A stretch of DNA of 56,127 nt, from the NCBI GenBank assembly GCA_903884105.1, contig CAISDJ010000100.1, positions 1-56,127 on the forward strand, written 5' to 3'. Positions 38,382-46,845 of the stretch are shown here, piece by piece. A program made the position numbers and the translations under genes. Each line of letters begins with the position of its first letter. Positions within the stretch are counted from its first letter, which is position 1. This DNA is from an uncultured Pseudomonadota bacterium (GTDB lineage Bacteria > Pseudomonadota > Gammaproteobacteria > Steroidobacterales > Steroidobacteraceae). The notes below the pieces were generated by a model that did not search any database, was not told the DNA's origin, and worked only from the letters and a program-made list of their open reading frames with translations.

Positions 38382-40595
38382 ATGAGCACGAAGCACATTG
38401 AGAACGCGAGCGCCCGCGAAGCCACGAGCCGCCGCGATTTCCTGAAAGTCGGCGCCGTACTGACGCTCGCCATCTACCTGCCCGGCTGCAGCCCCGGTGA
38501 CGACAAGGGCGCCGGAGCCGCTGCCTCGGGTGCCACGAAGTTCGAGCCCAACGCGTTTGTCCGCATCGGCGCCGACAACACCGTCACGGTGATCTCGAAG
38601 CACATTGAAATGGGTCAAGGCACCTACACCGGCCTTGCCACACTGGTCGCGGAAGAGCTCGACGCCGCCTGGTCGCAGATCAGTGTCGAAGGCGCGCCTG
38701 CCGATGCCAAACGCTATGGGAACCTCGCCATGGGCGGCATCCAGGGCACTGGCGGGAGCACGGCGATCGCGAATTCCTACGAGCAGTACCGCCAGGCCGG
38801 CGCCGCTGCAAAGGCCATGCTGGTCGCCGCCGCCGCCAACCGCTGGAAGGTCGCAGCCGGCGAGATCCAGGTCGCAGGCGGTGTCGTGAGCCACGCGGCT
38901 TCGAAGAAGACGGCTGCGTTCGGTGACCTCGTGGCGGATGCCGCCGCACTGCCGGTACCCACCGACATCAAGCTCAAGGACCCGAAGGACTTCGTGTACA
39001 TCGGCAAGGCGGTCACGGCCCGCGTCGATGCCCGTGCCAAGTCCACGGGAACCGCCAAGTACACGCAGGACGTGCAACTCCCCGGCATGCTGACCGCCGT
39101 GATCATGCATCCGCCGCGCTTCGGCTCGAAGGTGAAGAGCGTCGACGACACCAAGGCACGCGCCATCAAGGGCGTCGTCAATGTCGTGACATTCGTGACC
39201 CCGGTTTCCACCGGCGTCGCCGTGCTCGCAAACGACTTCTGGTCCGCGAAGAAGGGCCGCGATGCGCTGGCCGTCGAATGGGACGAGACCAACGCGTTCA
39301 GCCAAGGCTCGGCCGAGATCATGGCGGACTACCGCAAGCTCGCGAAGACGCCGGGCGCGGTCGCCCGCAATGACGGCGATGTCGACGCCGCCTTCAAGAA
39401 GGCTGCCCGAGTCATCGAAGCGACCTACGAAGTGCCGTTCCTGGCCCACTCGTCGATGGAGCCGCTCAACTGCGTGGTTCAGATCAGCGAAAACGCGTGT
39501 GAAATCTGGAACGGTGAACAGTTCCAGACGCTCGACCAGGGGGCCGTCGCCAAGCTCCTCGGCATGCCTCCCGAGAACGTGAAGTTCAACATGCTGTTCG
39601 CAGGCGGCAGCTTTGGCCGTCGCGCCAATCCACTCGGGGACTATGTGCTCGAAGCCGCAGCGATCGCCAAGGCGGCGGCCACGCCGATGCCCGTCAAGAT
39701 GGTATGGACGCGCGAGGAAGACACGAAGGGCGGCTTCTACCGTCCGGCGTACGTCCACCAGTTCAAGGCCGGCCTCGACAAGGACGGCACGATCGTCGCC
39801 TGGCACCAGCGCATCGTCGGCCAGTCCATCATGGGCGGCGGGCCGATGCAGGGGATGGTCCAGAACGGCATCGACCCGACATCGGTCGAAGGCGCAGCCA
39901 ACCTGCCGTACACGATCCCGAACCTGCGCGTGGAACTGCACACGACGACCATCGGCGTGCCGATCCAGTGGTGGCGGTCGGTGGGTTCGTCGCACTCCGC
40001 GTATGCGATCGAATGCTTCCTCGATGAGCTCGCGAAGGCAACGAACAAGGATCCCTTCGAGTTGCGTCGCGGCCTGCTTGCGAATCATCCGCGGCACAAG
40101 GCGGTGCTCGAACTCGCTGCCGAAAAGGCGGAGTGGAGCAAGCCACTGGCAGCGGGCCGAACACGCGGCATCGCCGTCCACGAGTCGTTTGGTACGGTCG
40201 TCGCAGAAGTTGCAGAGGTCACGAAGACGGCGGCGGGCTACAAGCTCGATCGCGTGGTGTGCTCGGTGGATTGCGGCGTGGCCGTCAACCCGAACATCAT
40301 TGCGATGCAGATGGAGTCGGGCATTGGCTACGGACTGTCTGCCGCATTGAGCGGTGCGATTACGCTGAAGGGTGGCCTCGTCGAGCAGTCGAACTTCCAT
40401 CAGTACACCGTGCTGCGCATGAACCAGGCGCCCGCGATCGAAGTGCACATCGTGCCGTCGACCGAAAAGCCGACCGGCGTCGGCGAGCCCGGCACGCCCG
40501 TGATTGCGCCTGCCCTCGTGAACGCGCTGATGGCGTCCACGGGCAAACCGATTCGTGCGCTGCCTCTCTCTGCCCAGGGAATCAAAATGGCATGA
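38382..40595 (+). CDS. iorB: Molybdopterin-binding hydroxylase subunit (IorB-like)
   Basis: This is the 737-residue large subunit. A Tat-type signal (SRRDFLKVGAVLTLAIYLPGC) suggests export of the folded cofactor-containing complex, with Cys also able to act as a lipid anchor. Cofactor motifs GGSFGRRANP and GQGTYTGLATLVAEELDA and the catalytic Glu loop PTGVGEPGTPVIAPALVNA are present. Family members hydroxylate isoquinoline or oxidise aldehydes, passing electrons through IorA. Substrate unknown here. Its stop overlaps the csiV start (ATGA). Confidence 0.92.
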   Translation: MSTKHIENASAREATSRRDFLKVGAVLTLAIYLPGCSPGDDKGAGAAASGATKFEPNAFVRIGADNTVTVISKHIEMGQGTYTGLATLVAEELDAAWSQISVEGAPADAKRYGNLAMGGIQGTGGSTAIANSYEQYRQAGAAAKAMLVAAAANRWKVAAGEIQVAGGVVSHAASKKTAAFGDLVADAAALPVPTDIKLKDPKDFVYIGKAVTARVDARAKSTGTAKYTQDVQLPGMLTAVIMHPPRFGSKVKSVDDTKARAIKGVVNVVTFVTPVSTGVAVLANDFWSAKKGRDALAVEWDETNAFSQGSAEIMADYRKLAKTPGAVARNDGDVDAAFKKAARVIEATYEVPFLAHSSMEPLNCVVQISENACEIWNGEQFQTLDQGAVAKLLGMPPENVKFNMLFAGGSFGRRANPLGDYVLEAAAIAKAAATPMPVKMVWTREEDTKGGFYRPAYVHQFKAGLDKDGTIVAWHQRIVGQSIMGGGPMQGMVQNGIDPTSVEGAANLPYTIPNLRVELHTTTIGVPIQWWRSVGSSHSAYAIECFLDELAKATNKDPFELRRGLLANHPRHKAVLELAAEKAEWSKPLAAGRTRGIAVHESFGTVVAEVAEVTKTAAGYKLDRVVCSVDCGVAVNPNIIAMQMESGIGYGLSAALSGAITLKGGLVEQSNFHQYTVLRMNQAPAIEVHIVPSTEKPTGVGEPGTPVIAPALVNALMASTGKPIRALPLSAQGIKMA

Positions 40596-41224
40596 GGCGT
40601 CAGGGAACGACCTCGAAGGGCCTGTGCAAGCAGGCAATGATGGGGCTGTTCGCAGTGGTGGGCTTGTCCACCTCGGCGATCGCCCAGACCACTGCGCCCA
40701 TCGTCTATGACGTCGAGTTGATCGTGTTCCAGAATCTGCAGCCCCCTGGCACACCGGAGGACTGGGCGCTGGAACACGAGATCGCCCTCAAGGAACGGCC
40801 CGTCGTCGTAGCCGAAGACGAAGGACCGATTGCTGCAGGTCCGGAAACGGGTCTCGACACGGGGCTGGAGCGCAAGCCGCTGGCGCGCGAGCAGTTCAGG
40901 ATGACTGCGCTCGCCGCGCAGCTGCAGCGCAGCCGGGCTTACACGCCCATCGCCCATTTCGGCTGGAGCCAGGTGGGCACGCCGCTCAATGCGACGACGC
41001 CGTTGCCGCTCGGCGATCTGCTGCCTGCTGGCACCCTGACAGGCTCCACCGCCCTCGCCCTCGGCCGCTACCTGCACCTGACCCTGGACCTCACGTTCCA
41101 GCCCGAGGGCAGCACGCAGTCGTACGTGCTGCGGCAAACCCGCCGCATGCGCAGCAAGGAACGCCACTACATCGACCATCCCGCGTTCGGCGTGATCGCG
41201 CTGGTGACGGCGCAGGGGAAGTAG
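40592..41224 (+). CDS. csiV: CsiV-like periplasmic protein
   Basis: The 210-residue exported protein has a signal segment (AMMGLFAVVGLSTSAIAQ) and the CsiV-type opening YDVELIVFQNLQPP, with an end RSKERHYIDHPAFGVIALV. CsiV is a peptidoglycan-binding divisome-associated factor in Vibrio, needed for PBP1a activation by LpoA. The gene normally follows mfd directly; here iorAB lies between. The start overlaps the iorB stop by 4 bases. Confidence 0.85.
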   Translation: MRRQGTTSKGLCKQAMMGLFAVVGLSTSAIAQTTAPIVYDVELIVFQNLQPPGTPEDWALEHEIALKERPVVVAEDEGPIAAGPETGLDTGLERKPLAREQFRMTALAAQLQRSRAYTPIAHFGWSQVGTPLNATTPLPLGDLLPAGTLTGSTALALGRYLHLTLDLTFQPEGSTQSYVLRQTRRMRSKERHYIDHPAFGVIALVTAQGK

Positions 41225-41275
41225 GCCTCAACGGAAGTGAGGCCGGATGCGACCTGTCGACTTTGTCGACAGGTC
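41224..41275. terminator. Two tandem hairpins between convergent csiV and the MDR gene
   Basis: The first stem is GGCCTCA (41224-41230) with TGAGGCC (41238-41244). The second is a perfect 11-bp stem, GACCTGTCGAC (41251-41261) with GTCGACAGGTC (41265-41275), with a TTT loop. Neither has a clear T run, so a bidirectional end for two convergent genes is inferred. The bases after it (41274-41288) match a REP-like box at 43268. Confidence 0.6.
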
Positions 41276-41296
41276 GGCCGGTCGAATCCCGCTCCG

Positions 41297-42304
41297 CTAG
41301 ATCTCCACCCCGATCTTCCCAAAATGCTTCCCCGCCTTCTCGAATTCGAAGGCCTGGGCAAGCTCGCGCAGGGCGAACACCTTGTCGACGACGGGCTTGA
41401 TGCCGGTGGCTTGGAGCCCGCGGACCATGTCGTTCTGGTGCCTGCGGCTGCCGACGATGAGGCCGTGCAGGCGGGCCTGCTTGCGGAACAGGATAGCGGT
41501 CGGGACTTCGCCCGCGATCCCGGCGAGCACGCCGATCAGCGAGATGTGACCACCGATGGCAACGGCAGCGATGGACTGCGGCAGCGTGCCGGCCCCACCG
41601 ACTTCGATGACGTGATCGACACCCCGTCCTCCCGTCCATTCCTTCACAGCCGTGCCCCACTCAGGCGTCGCCGTGTAGTTGATCGTGTGGTCGGCACCGA
41701 GCGCACGAGCGCGCTTGAGCTTCTCGTCCGATGACGACGTGATGATGACAGTGGCCCCCATCGCCTTCGCCATCTGCAGCGCAAAGATCGATACACCACC
41801 GGTACCGAGTGCCAGCACGGTGTCGCCTGCCTTCAGGCCGCCGTTGACGACCAGCGCGCGCCAGGCGGTGAGGCCCGCAGTCGTCAGCGTCGAGGCTTCA
41901 AGATGGCTGTAGCCCTTCGGGCTATGCGTGAACGCCGTGGCCGGCAGTACGATGACCTCGCGCGCGAAGCCGTCGACGCCGTCACCCGGCGTGGTCGAGA
42001 AATCACTGATCAACGGCGGCCCGTCCATCCACTGCGGGAAGAAGCAGGAGACCACAGAATCACCCACCTTGAACTCGGTGACACCGGAACCCACGGCCTC
42101 GACGACACCGGCTCCATCGGACATCGGGATCCGGCCGTCTGCCGTCTTGATCCGGCCAATGACGACACCAAAGTCGTGGAAATTGAGCGAACTCGCATGC
42201 ACGCGCATGCGGATCTCCCCCGGACCGGGCGCACCCGGATCCGGCATCTCAACGAGTTCCAGCTTGTCGAGCCCACCGGGCGCGCGCAGTTTGATTGCCT
42301 TCAT
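41297..42304 (-). CDS. Zinc-free medium-chain dehydrogenase/quinone oxidoreductase-like protein
   Basis: The 335-residue MDR protein has the catalytic-domain opening MKAIKLRAPGGLDKLEL and ASSLNFHDFGVVIG, and the nucleotide fold VLALGTGGVSIFALQMAKAMGA with the glycine motif GTGGVS. The GHE zinc motif of true alcohol dehydrogenases is replaced by SDGAG, and no four-Cys structural zinc lobe is visible, so it is better read as a quinone/enone reductase-like NAD(P)H enzyme. Stands alone; its start overlaps the frameshifted end of the Imm26-like frame. Confidence 0.88.
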   Translation of the reverse strand: MKAIKLRAPGGLDKLELVEMPDPGAPGPGEIRMRVHASSLNFHDFGVVIGRIKTADGRIPMSDGAGVVEAVGSGVTEFKVGDSVVSCFFPQWMDGPPLISDFSTTPGDGVDGFAREVIVLPATAFTHSPKGYSHLEASTLTTAGLTAWRALVVNGGLKAGDTVLALGTGGVSIFALQMAKAMGATVIITSSSDEKLKRARALGADHTINYTATPEWGTAVKEWTGGRGVDHVIEVGGAGTLPQSIAAVAIGGHISLIGVLAGIAGEVPTAILFRKQARLHGLIVGSRRHQNDMVRGLQATGIKPVVDKVFALRELAQAFEFEKAGKHFGKIGVEI

Positions 42305-42966
42305 ACCTGACCAATCCTTCCGGATGCTTTATTGAATTGAGGACGGGCCGAATTATGCAGCGATTTGCGCCCCAAGCACATCGGCAACTCGCCCGGCGGA
42401 CGCCAGCGCAGGGTCACCCCGCGTTGCGAAAGCACTCCTTGTCGAGCAACGCCATGACCCGATCGAACAAGCTGATGTAGCGCTCCTCGACCGCTCACAC
42501 GCTGCGCCAAGGCCTGCGCCTTAATCTGCATGACAAGGTAACCCCAAGTGGAGAACACAGTTAGGTTGCGCTGCTCTTCGGCGGATGCTGGACGGACAAG
42601 TTCGTAGCCGCGCATGAGCATGCAGTTCCTGCCAGGGGACTCCGAGAGAAAGTGATCGGCTTCAATGCTGTCCTCCGACAGCGGGCGGTTCCCGAGTATC
42701 TCGCCACCCGTCTCCCAGATTGAGCACAGGGGGATCTGACCTTGAGCAACCGTCCCGCGACCAGCGAGTTCTGCTGCGGTTGGAAGGCTGTTGCCTACCC
42801 AGTTCATCAACCCTGCGAGGAGCATGCTGCGGCTCCCGGTCCCCGTCTTTTGCTTTAGTGCAATCACGCGACCACAGCCGTACTGGCCGCCAACGAGGGG
42901 CAATGCCCAGAAGTCGCCTGCGCGAAGGCTCGCAGAGGATTTCGGCTTGAATGGATAGGGCGGCAT
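42301..42966 (-). CDS. Imm26-like protein with an apparent C-terminal frameshift
   Basis: The 221-residue frame has a body that resembles the immunity-protein 26 family: RAGDFWALPLVGGQYGCGRVIALK and RGYELVRPASAEEQRNLTVFSTWGYLVMQ. After QALAQRV (about 42500) the reading becomes low-complexity Arg/Gly. A one-base shift there restores AVEERYISLFDRVMALLDKE then CFRNAG and a stop at 42414, which looks like the original end. So either the gene is mutated or an A near 42499 is a base-call error. No toxin gene is seen nearby. The start at 42966 is uncertain. Family match is by eye only. Confidence 0.55.
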   Translation of the reverse strand: MPPYPFKPKSSASLRAGDFWALPLVGGQYGCGRVIALKQKTGTGSRSMLLAGLMNWVGNSLPTAAELAGRGTVAQGQIPLCSIWETGGEILGNRPLSEDSIEADHFLSESPGRNCMLMRGYELVRPASAEEQRNLTVFSTWGYLVMQIKAQALAQRVSGRGALHQLVRSGHGVARQGVLSQRGVTLRWRPPGELPMCLGRKSLHNSARPQFNKASGRIGQV

Positions 42967-43143
42967 CGGGCGCTGGCATTTCCGCGGCCTAACCGCTAGT
43001 AGATGCATTAAATACGCGATTAGTCGCGAAGTTCATGCGCCCAATCTGTAGGGGTGCGGAATCAGCAAGGCAAATGAACTGGGGTGGCCTGGCGATGGCC
43101 GCGGGCCTCAAGGAAATGCAGATCGTCCTGATGTCCGGACTCT

Positions 43144-43437
43144 GGCCTGCCGACAGGCCATTTGCCGGTTTATAGCCTGAGGACAGGCCACAAGTGCCCT
43201 GGCCGCAGGGTACGAAGCCGGCTTTACCCTCGAAGGGGACTATTGCCGGAGGCCATTTGCCGGCGCAGTCGGCCGGTCGAATTCTGTTCTTTCTCTGGCT
43301 TGGCGGTCGCCCCACTTGGCGAAGCCTTTAGCCTCGTAGGGGCCTACTTGCCGTCAGGCCCCCTTTCCAGCGGCCCACCTTGCCGGCAGACCTCCCCTGC
43401 CGATTCATACCCTAGCCAGGGTACAGAGTCGGCCGGT
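43144..43437. repeat. Array of short REP-like hairpins
   Basis: Non-coding stretch with closely spaced small palindromes: CCTG-CCGA-CAGG (about 43147), CCTG-AGGA-CAGG (about 43177), CCCTG-GCCG-CAGGG (about 43197), CCCTCGAAGGGG (about 43227), GGGGCCT...AGGCCCC (about 43338-43362) and TACCCTAGCCAGGGTA (about 43408). GGCCATTTGCCGG occurs twice (about 43157 and 43251) and GTCGGCCGGTC twice (about 43268 and 43429). Together with 42967-43143, where I see nothing convincing, it fills the 485-bp gap before the PAS/GGDEF gene stop. Confidence 0.65.
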
Positions 43438-43451
43438 CTGCCCGCGTCTTG

Positions 43452-44468
43452 TCAGACGCTCACCGCCCTATTCCTCCCCTCCTCCCTCGCCTTCTCCAAC
43501 GCATCCTGCGCAGCGGACATGAGTTTCTCGGGATCTGCGTCGGGACCGGGCATCAGCGTGACGCAACCTGCGCTCATGGTAAGGAAGCGCGATACCGCGG
43601 AACGGGGATGATGAATCGCAAGATCGCGAATGCGGGCCAGCACGAGGTCCGCGTGCCGGGTGGCGTGCTCGTGGTCCATGCCCGTGCAGAGCGCCACGAC
43701 GCGCGTGTCGTCGAAGCGGGCGCACAAGTCGCTGGCGCGCCGAAAGCACGCGCCGATGGTGCGGCCCATGCGACGCAGCGTCTGGTCGGCACCAGGGCGT
43801 CCGAACAGCTCTCGATACGGCTCAAAGAAATCGGGCTCGAACAGGAACAGTGACAGCGAATACTTTTCGCGTTGCGCAACGCCAATGTCGCGCTTCAGCA
43901 GTTCGTCGAAGTAGCCCCGGCGCAGCAACCCGGTGAGTTTGTCGTCTCGCAGGTAGGCGAGCATCGTCTGCGTGTTGAGCGCCGGATCGCGCGGATCCGT
44001 CTTCTGCTGTTGCTCCGCAGGACGCACGTCGGGGCGAAGCCGTTCACCGACTTCGCGATGGAACGTGGCGAAATGGGTAATCTGGTCCACCGAGTTGCGG
44101 ACCGGGACCATCCGCAGTTCATTCCAGAAGAGCGTGCCATCCTTGCGATAGTTGCGCAGCACGGCCTGGGCGGCGACGCCTTCCCGCAACGCGAGGCGAA
44201 TGCGGGACAAGCCTTCCTGGTCGCGATCATCGCCGTGCAGGAAGCGCATGTTCTTGCCCATCAGCTCCGCGGAGCGATAGCCACACAGCTGCTCGAAGGC
44301 GCGGTTGACGTAGATGACCGGGGAATCGCTCGCGCGGACATCGCAGATGACCACGCCGTCGGGGCAGGCGTCCAGGAAGCCGGTAAACAGGCTGGCATCA
44401 AGCGCGGACGAGCTCCCTGCGGGAGGCGCAGCGTCATCAGTCTCAAGTCGCGACACAGGTTCAGCCAT
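43452..44468 (-). CDS. LOV/PAS-like sensor with a degenerate GGDEF domain
   Basis: The 338-residue soluble protein has a PAS domain at about 27-143 that is LOV-like (YVNRAFEQLCGYRSAELMGKN, RNYRKDGTLFWNELRMVPVR), but the photoactive Cys of GxNCRFL is Met (GKNMRFLHG, residue 74). A GGDEF-type domain (about 175-335) opens DDKLTGLLRRGYF, yet the signature GGDEF is replaced by DDTRV (253-257). The inhibitory-site RxxD, here RASD (244-247), stands at the normal five-residue distance. It is therefore expected to lack cyclase activity and may bind c-di-GMP. Start ATG 44468 overlaps the nagZ stop by one base. Confidence 0.85.
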   Translation of the reverse strand: MAEPVSRLETDDAAPPAGSSSALDASLFTGFLDACPDGVVICDVRASDSPVIYVNRAFEQLCGYRSAELMGKNMRFLHGDDRDQEGLSRIRLALREGVAAQAVLRNYRKDGTLFWNELRMVPVRNSVDQITHFATFHREVGERLRPDVRPAEQQQKTDPRDPALNTQTMLAYLRDDKLTGLLRRGYFDELLKRDIGVAQREKYSLSLFLFEPDFFEPYRELFGRPGADQTLRRMGRTIGACFRRASDLCARFDDTRVVALCTGMDHEHATRHADLVLARIRDLAIHHPRSAVSRFLTMSAGCVTLMPGPDADPEKLMSAAQDALEKAREEGRNRAVSV

Positions 44469-45511
44469 CACGCATCCAGCTTGAGTTCCGGGGGAGCCTT
44501 GCAGCGCTCAACCGCCTGGACACAGCCTTGCCAATGATCAGACCGGGCCAGCTCCTCGCGGGAGGGTCCGGGCAGGCCGTGCAGGCGAACCAAGCGGATC
44601 TGCCCCAGAGCATCTTCCCAATTCGTCAGGGCTTCGACGACTTCGATCACACCCTGCCGATTATTGCAGATGGGCAGGACGTCGCAGCCCGCTGCGAGCG
44701 CTGCTTTTGCCCGCTCAGCCATCGTCCCGGCGACACTTGCGCCCTGCATCGTCAGGTCGTCAGTGAAGATGGCTCCCGCGAATCTCAGCCGGCCGCGGAG
44801 TTCCTCCTGCAGCCAGCGGGGCGAAAAGCCGGCCGCTCGCGAGTCCACGGCGGAGTACACGACATGGGAGACCATCACGGCAGGCAGTCCGTTGTCGATC
44901 AGGCGCCGATAGGGATAAATGTCGTCCACCATGTCCTCGTAGGCGCGGCGGTCCACCGGTTGGGCCACGTGGGAGTCCGCGATCACGGCGCCATGGCCGG
45001 GAAAATGCTTCGCTGCAGCAGCCATACCGGCTTCGCGCATGCCCCCCATGAAAGCCACGGCGAGCTCCGCCACGACCCCCGGATCGCGGTGGAACGAGCG
45101 GTCGCCAATGACTTCGCTGACCCCATAGTCGAGGTCGACGCAGGGGGCAAAGCTCATATCGACACCGATCGAGCGCAGCTCCGCGGCCATCAGCCAGCCG
45201 GTCTGCCGGGCCAATTTGAGTCCGGCGGACCGGTCCATGTCGTACTGGTGGCCGATCAGCCGCATCGCGGGCAGGACCGTAAACTCCTTGCGGAAGCGCT
45301 GCACGCGCCCGCCTTCATGATCGACGGTAACGAGCAGCGGTGGAGTGCGGATGGCATGGATCTCGGCGACCAGCGCCGTGATCTGCTCCAGCGATTCGAA
45401 GTTGCGGGTGAACAGGATGACACCGCCGACCAACGGGTGGGCCAGCAGTTCGCGCTCCTCGGCATCGAGGTGCTTTCCGGCAACGTCAATCATGAGGGGT
45501 CCGAGCGTCAT
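44468..45511 (-). CDS. nagZ: Beta-N-acetylhexosaminidase
   Basis: NagZ removes GlcNAc from anhydro-muropeptides in cytoplasmic peptidoglycan recycling, which feeds AmpC induction. The 347-residue GH3 enzyme has VDHEGGRVQRF, the catalytic loop KHFPGHGAVIADSH and the nucleophile Asp in IFTDDLTMQ. ATG 45511 overlaps the rlmD stop (ATGA); the frame open to 45754 is an rlmD shadow. Confidence 0.96.
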   Translation of the reverse strand: MTLGPLMIDVAGKHLDAEERELLAHPLVGGVILFTRNFESLEQITALVAEIHAIRTPPLLVTVDHEGGRVQRFRKEFTVLPAMRLIGHQYDMDRSAGLKLARQTGWLMAAELRSIGVDMSFAPCVDLDYGVSEVIGDRSFHRDPGVVAELAVAFMGGMREAGMAAAAKHFPGHGAVIADSHVAQPVDRRAYEDMVDDIYPYRRLIDNGLPAVMVSHVVYSAVDSRAAGFSPRWLQEELRGRLRFAGAIFTDDLTMQGASVAGTMAERAKAALAAGCDVLPICNNRQGVIEVVEALTNWEDALGQIRLVRLHGLPGPSREELARSDHWQGCVQAVERCKAPPELKLDA

Positions 45512-46845
45512 CGCTCGAACACCGCGATCGACTCCACGTGTGCCGTGTGCGCAAACATGTCCATCACTCCTGCCGATTTGAGCTTGAACCCATGCTCCCG
45601 GACCAGCAGGCCCGCATCGCGTGCGAGGCTCGCCGGGTGGCACGAAATATACACGACGCGCTGCGCGCCGCTCTTGTCGACCATCGGCAACATCTCGGCC
45701 GCCCCCGCACGGGGCGGATCGAGCAGGATCTTGTCGAACTTGAGGTTCGCCCACGGCTGGCCGTCATACTTCTCGGCCAGGTTCGCGGCATGGAAGGTGG
45801 CGTTGTTGATGCCGTTGCGACGCGCATTGGCGCGGGCCCGCTCGATCAGGCCCACCTCGCCGTCAACGCCTACGACCTGCGCAGCGACGCGTGCCAGCGG
45901 CAGCGAGAAATTGCCGAGACCACAGAACAGATCCATCACGTGGTCGTCCGCTGCAGGCGCAAGCAGCTCGATGGCTTGCTCGACCATGCGCTGGTTCAGG
46001 TCGCCGTTCACCTGGATGAAGTCGGCCGGCTGGAACTCGATCTCCACATCGAACTTCGGCAGGCGATAGACCAGCGGCTCTGCCTTTCCATCGAGCGGCG
46101 CGACCGTACCGTAATTGCCGGGTTGCAGGTAGATCTGGACGGCGTGAGTCTCGCCGAACTGGCGCAGTTTCCCGAGGTCCTCGTCATTCATCGCGGCGAG
46201 ATTGCGGAACACCAGAGCGGTCGCGTTGTCGGCCACCGCCGCTTCAATCTGCGGAATCTTGTCCTTCACCGCGAGACCCGCGATGAGGTCGGCCAGGGGT
46301 TGCAGCAGCTGGTCGAGCGGCGACTTCAGCACGGCACACGAACCCAGCTCCGCGAGATACGGCGTGCCGCGCTCGCGAAAGCCCACGAGCACCTTGTCCT
46401 TCTTGACCACCCACTTGGCCCCGAGGCGGGCGCGCCGACGATACCGCCAAACGTCGCCTTGCAAAGGGGGCAGGATCTTCTTCGGTGTCACCTTGCCGAT
46501 GCGCTCAAAGGCCTCGAGCAGCTGGTGCTGCTTGAACTCCATCTGTTTCGCCGGCGCGAGGTGCTGCAGCGCGCAGCCGCCGCAAAGGCCGAAATGAATG
46601 CAGTGGGGGACGACACGATCGGGCGAAGGCGTCAGCACGTATTCGAGCCGGGCCTCATCGAATGTCGCGTGAAAGCTGTTGCGGATCAGCCGTACCGTCT
46701 CGCCGGGCAGCGCATCCGGAACGAACACCGTCTTGCCGTCGATGCGGGCCACGCCGCGACCGTCATGCGCCAGATCGACGATGGTCGCTTCTTCCGGGGG
46801 ACGGCTGACTTGCGCGCGTCGTGCCGCCGTCTTTCTCCGGCTCAA
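45508..46845 (-). CDS. rlmD: 23S rRNA (uracil-1939-C5)-methyltransferase
   Basis: RlmD (RumA) methylates U1939 of 23S rRNA with S-adenosylmethionine. A TRAM domain (about 15-75) is followed by the [4Fe-4S] cysteines in HCIHFGLCGGCALQHL and a SAM fold VMDLFCGLGNFSLPLA, DPPRAGA and catalytic Cys in YISCHPASLARD. I place the start at TTG 46845: GGAGG lies seven bases upstream, TTGA overlaps the stop of the exonuclease gene, and the 445-residue length fits. The frame open to 47322 is a shadow. Confidence 0.93.
   Translation of the reverse strand: MSRRKTAARRAQVSRPPEEATIVDLAHDGRGVARIDGKTVFVPDALPGETVRLIRNSFHATFDEARLEYVLTPSPDRVVPHCIHFGLCGGCALQHLAPAKQMEFKQHQLLEAFERIGKVTPKKILPPLQGDVWRYRRRARLGAKWVVKKDKVLVGFRERGTPYLAELGSCAVLKSPLDQLLQPLADLIAGLAVKDKIPQIEAAVADNATALVFRNLAAMNDEDLGKLRQFGETHAVQIYLQPGNYGTVAPLDGKAEPLVYRLPKFDVEIEFQPADFIQVNGDLNQRMVEQAIELLAPAADDHVMDLFCGLGNFSLPLARVAAQVVGVDGEVGLIERARANARRNGINNATFHAANLAEKYDGQPWANLKFDKILLDPPRAGAAEMLPMVDKSGAQRVVYISCHPASLARDAGLLVREHGFKLKSAGVMDMFAHTAHVESIAVFER

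Noticed and set aside
38343-40754. 803-residue minus-strand frame opposite iorB
   Set aside because: Shadow of iorB, which carries all cofactor motifs on the plus strand.
42980-42999. GCCTAAC near 42986 as an integron attC core
   Set aside because: No matching GTTRRRY partner or attC-like fold within 150 bases, and no integrase in view.
42989-43315. 108-residue minus-strand frame through the hairpin array
   Set aside because: Its sequence is the translated palindromes (for example KWPP, YKPANGLSAG), with no ribosome site or family match.
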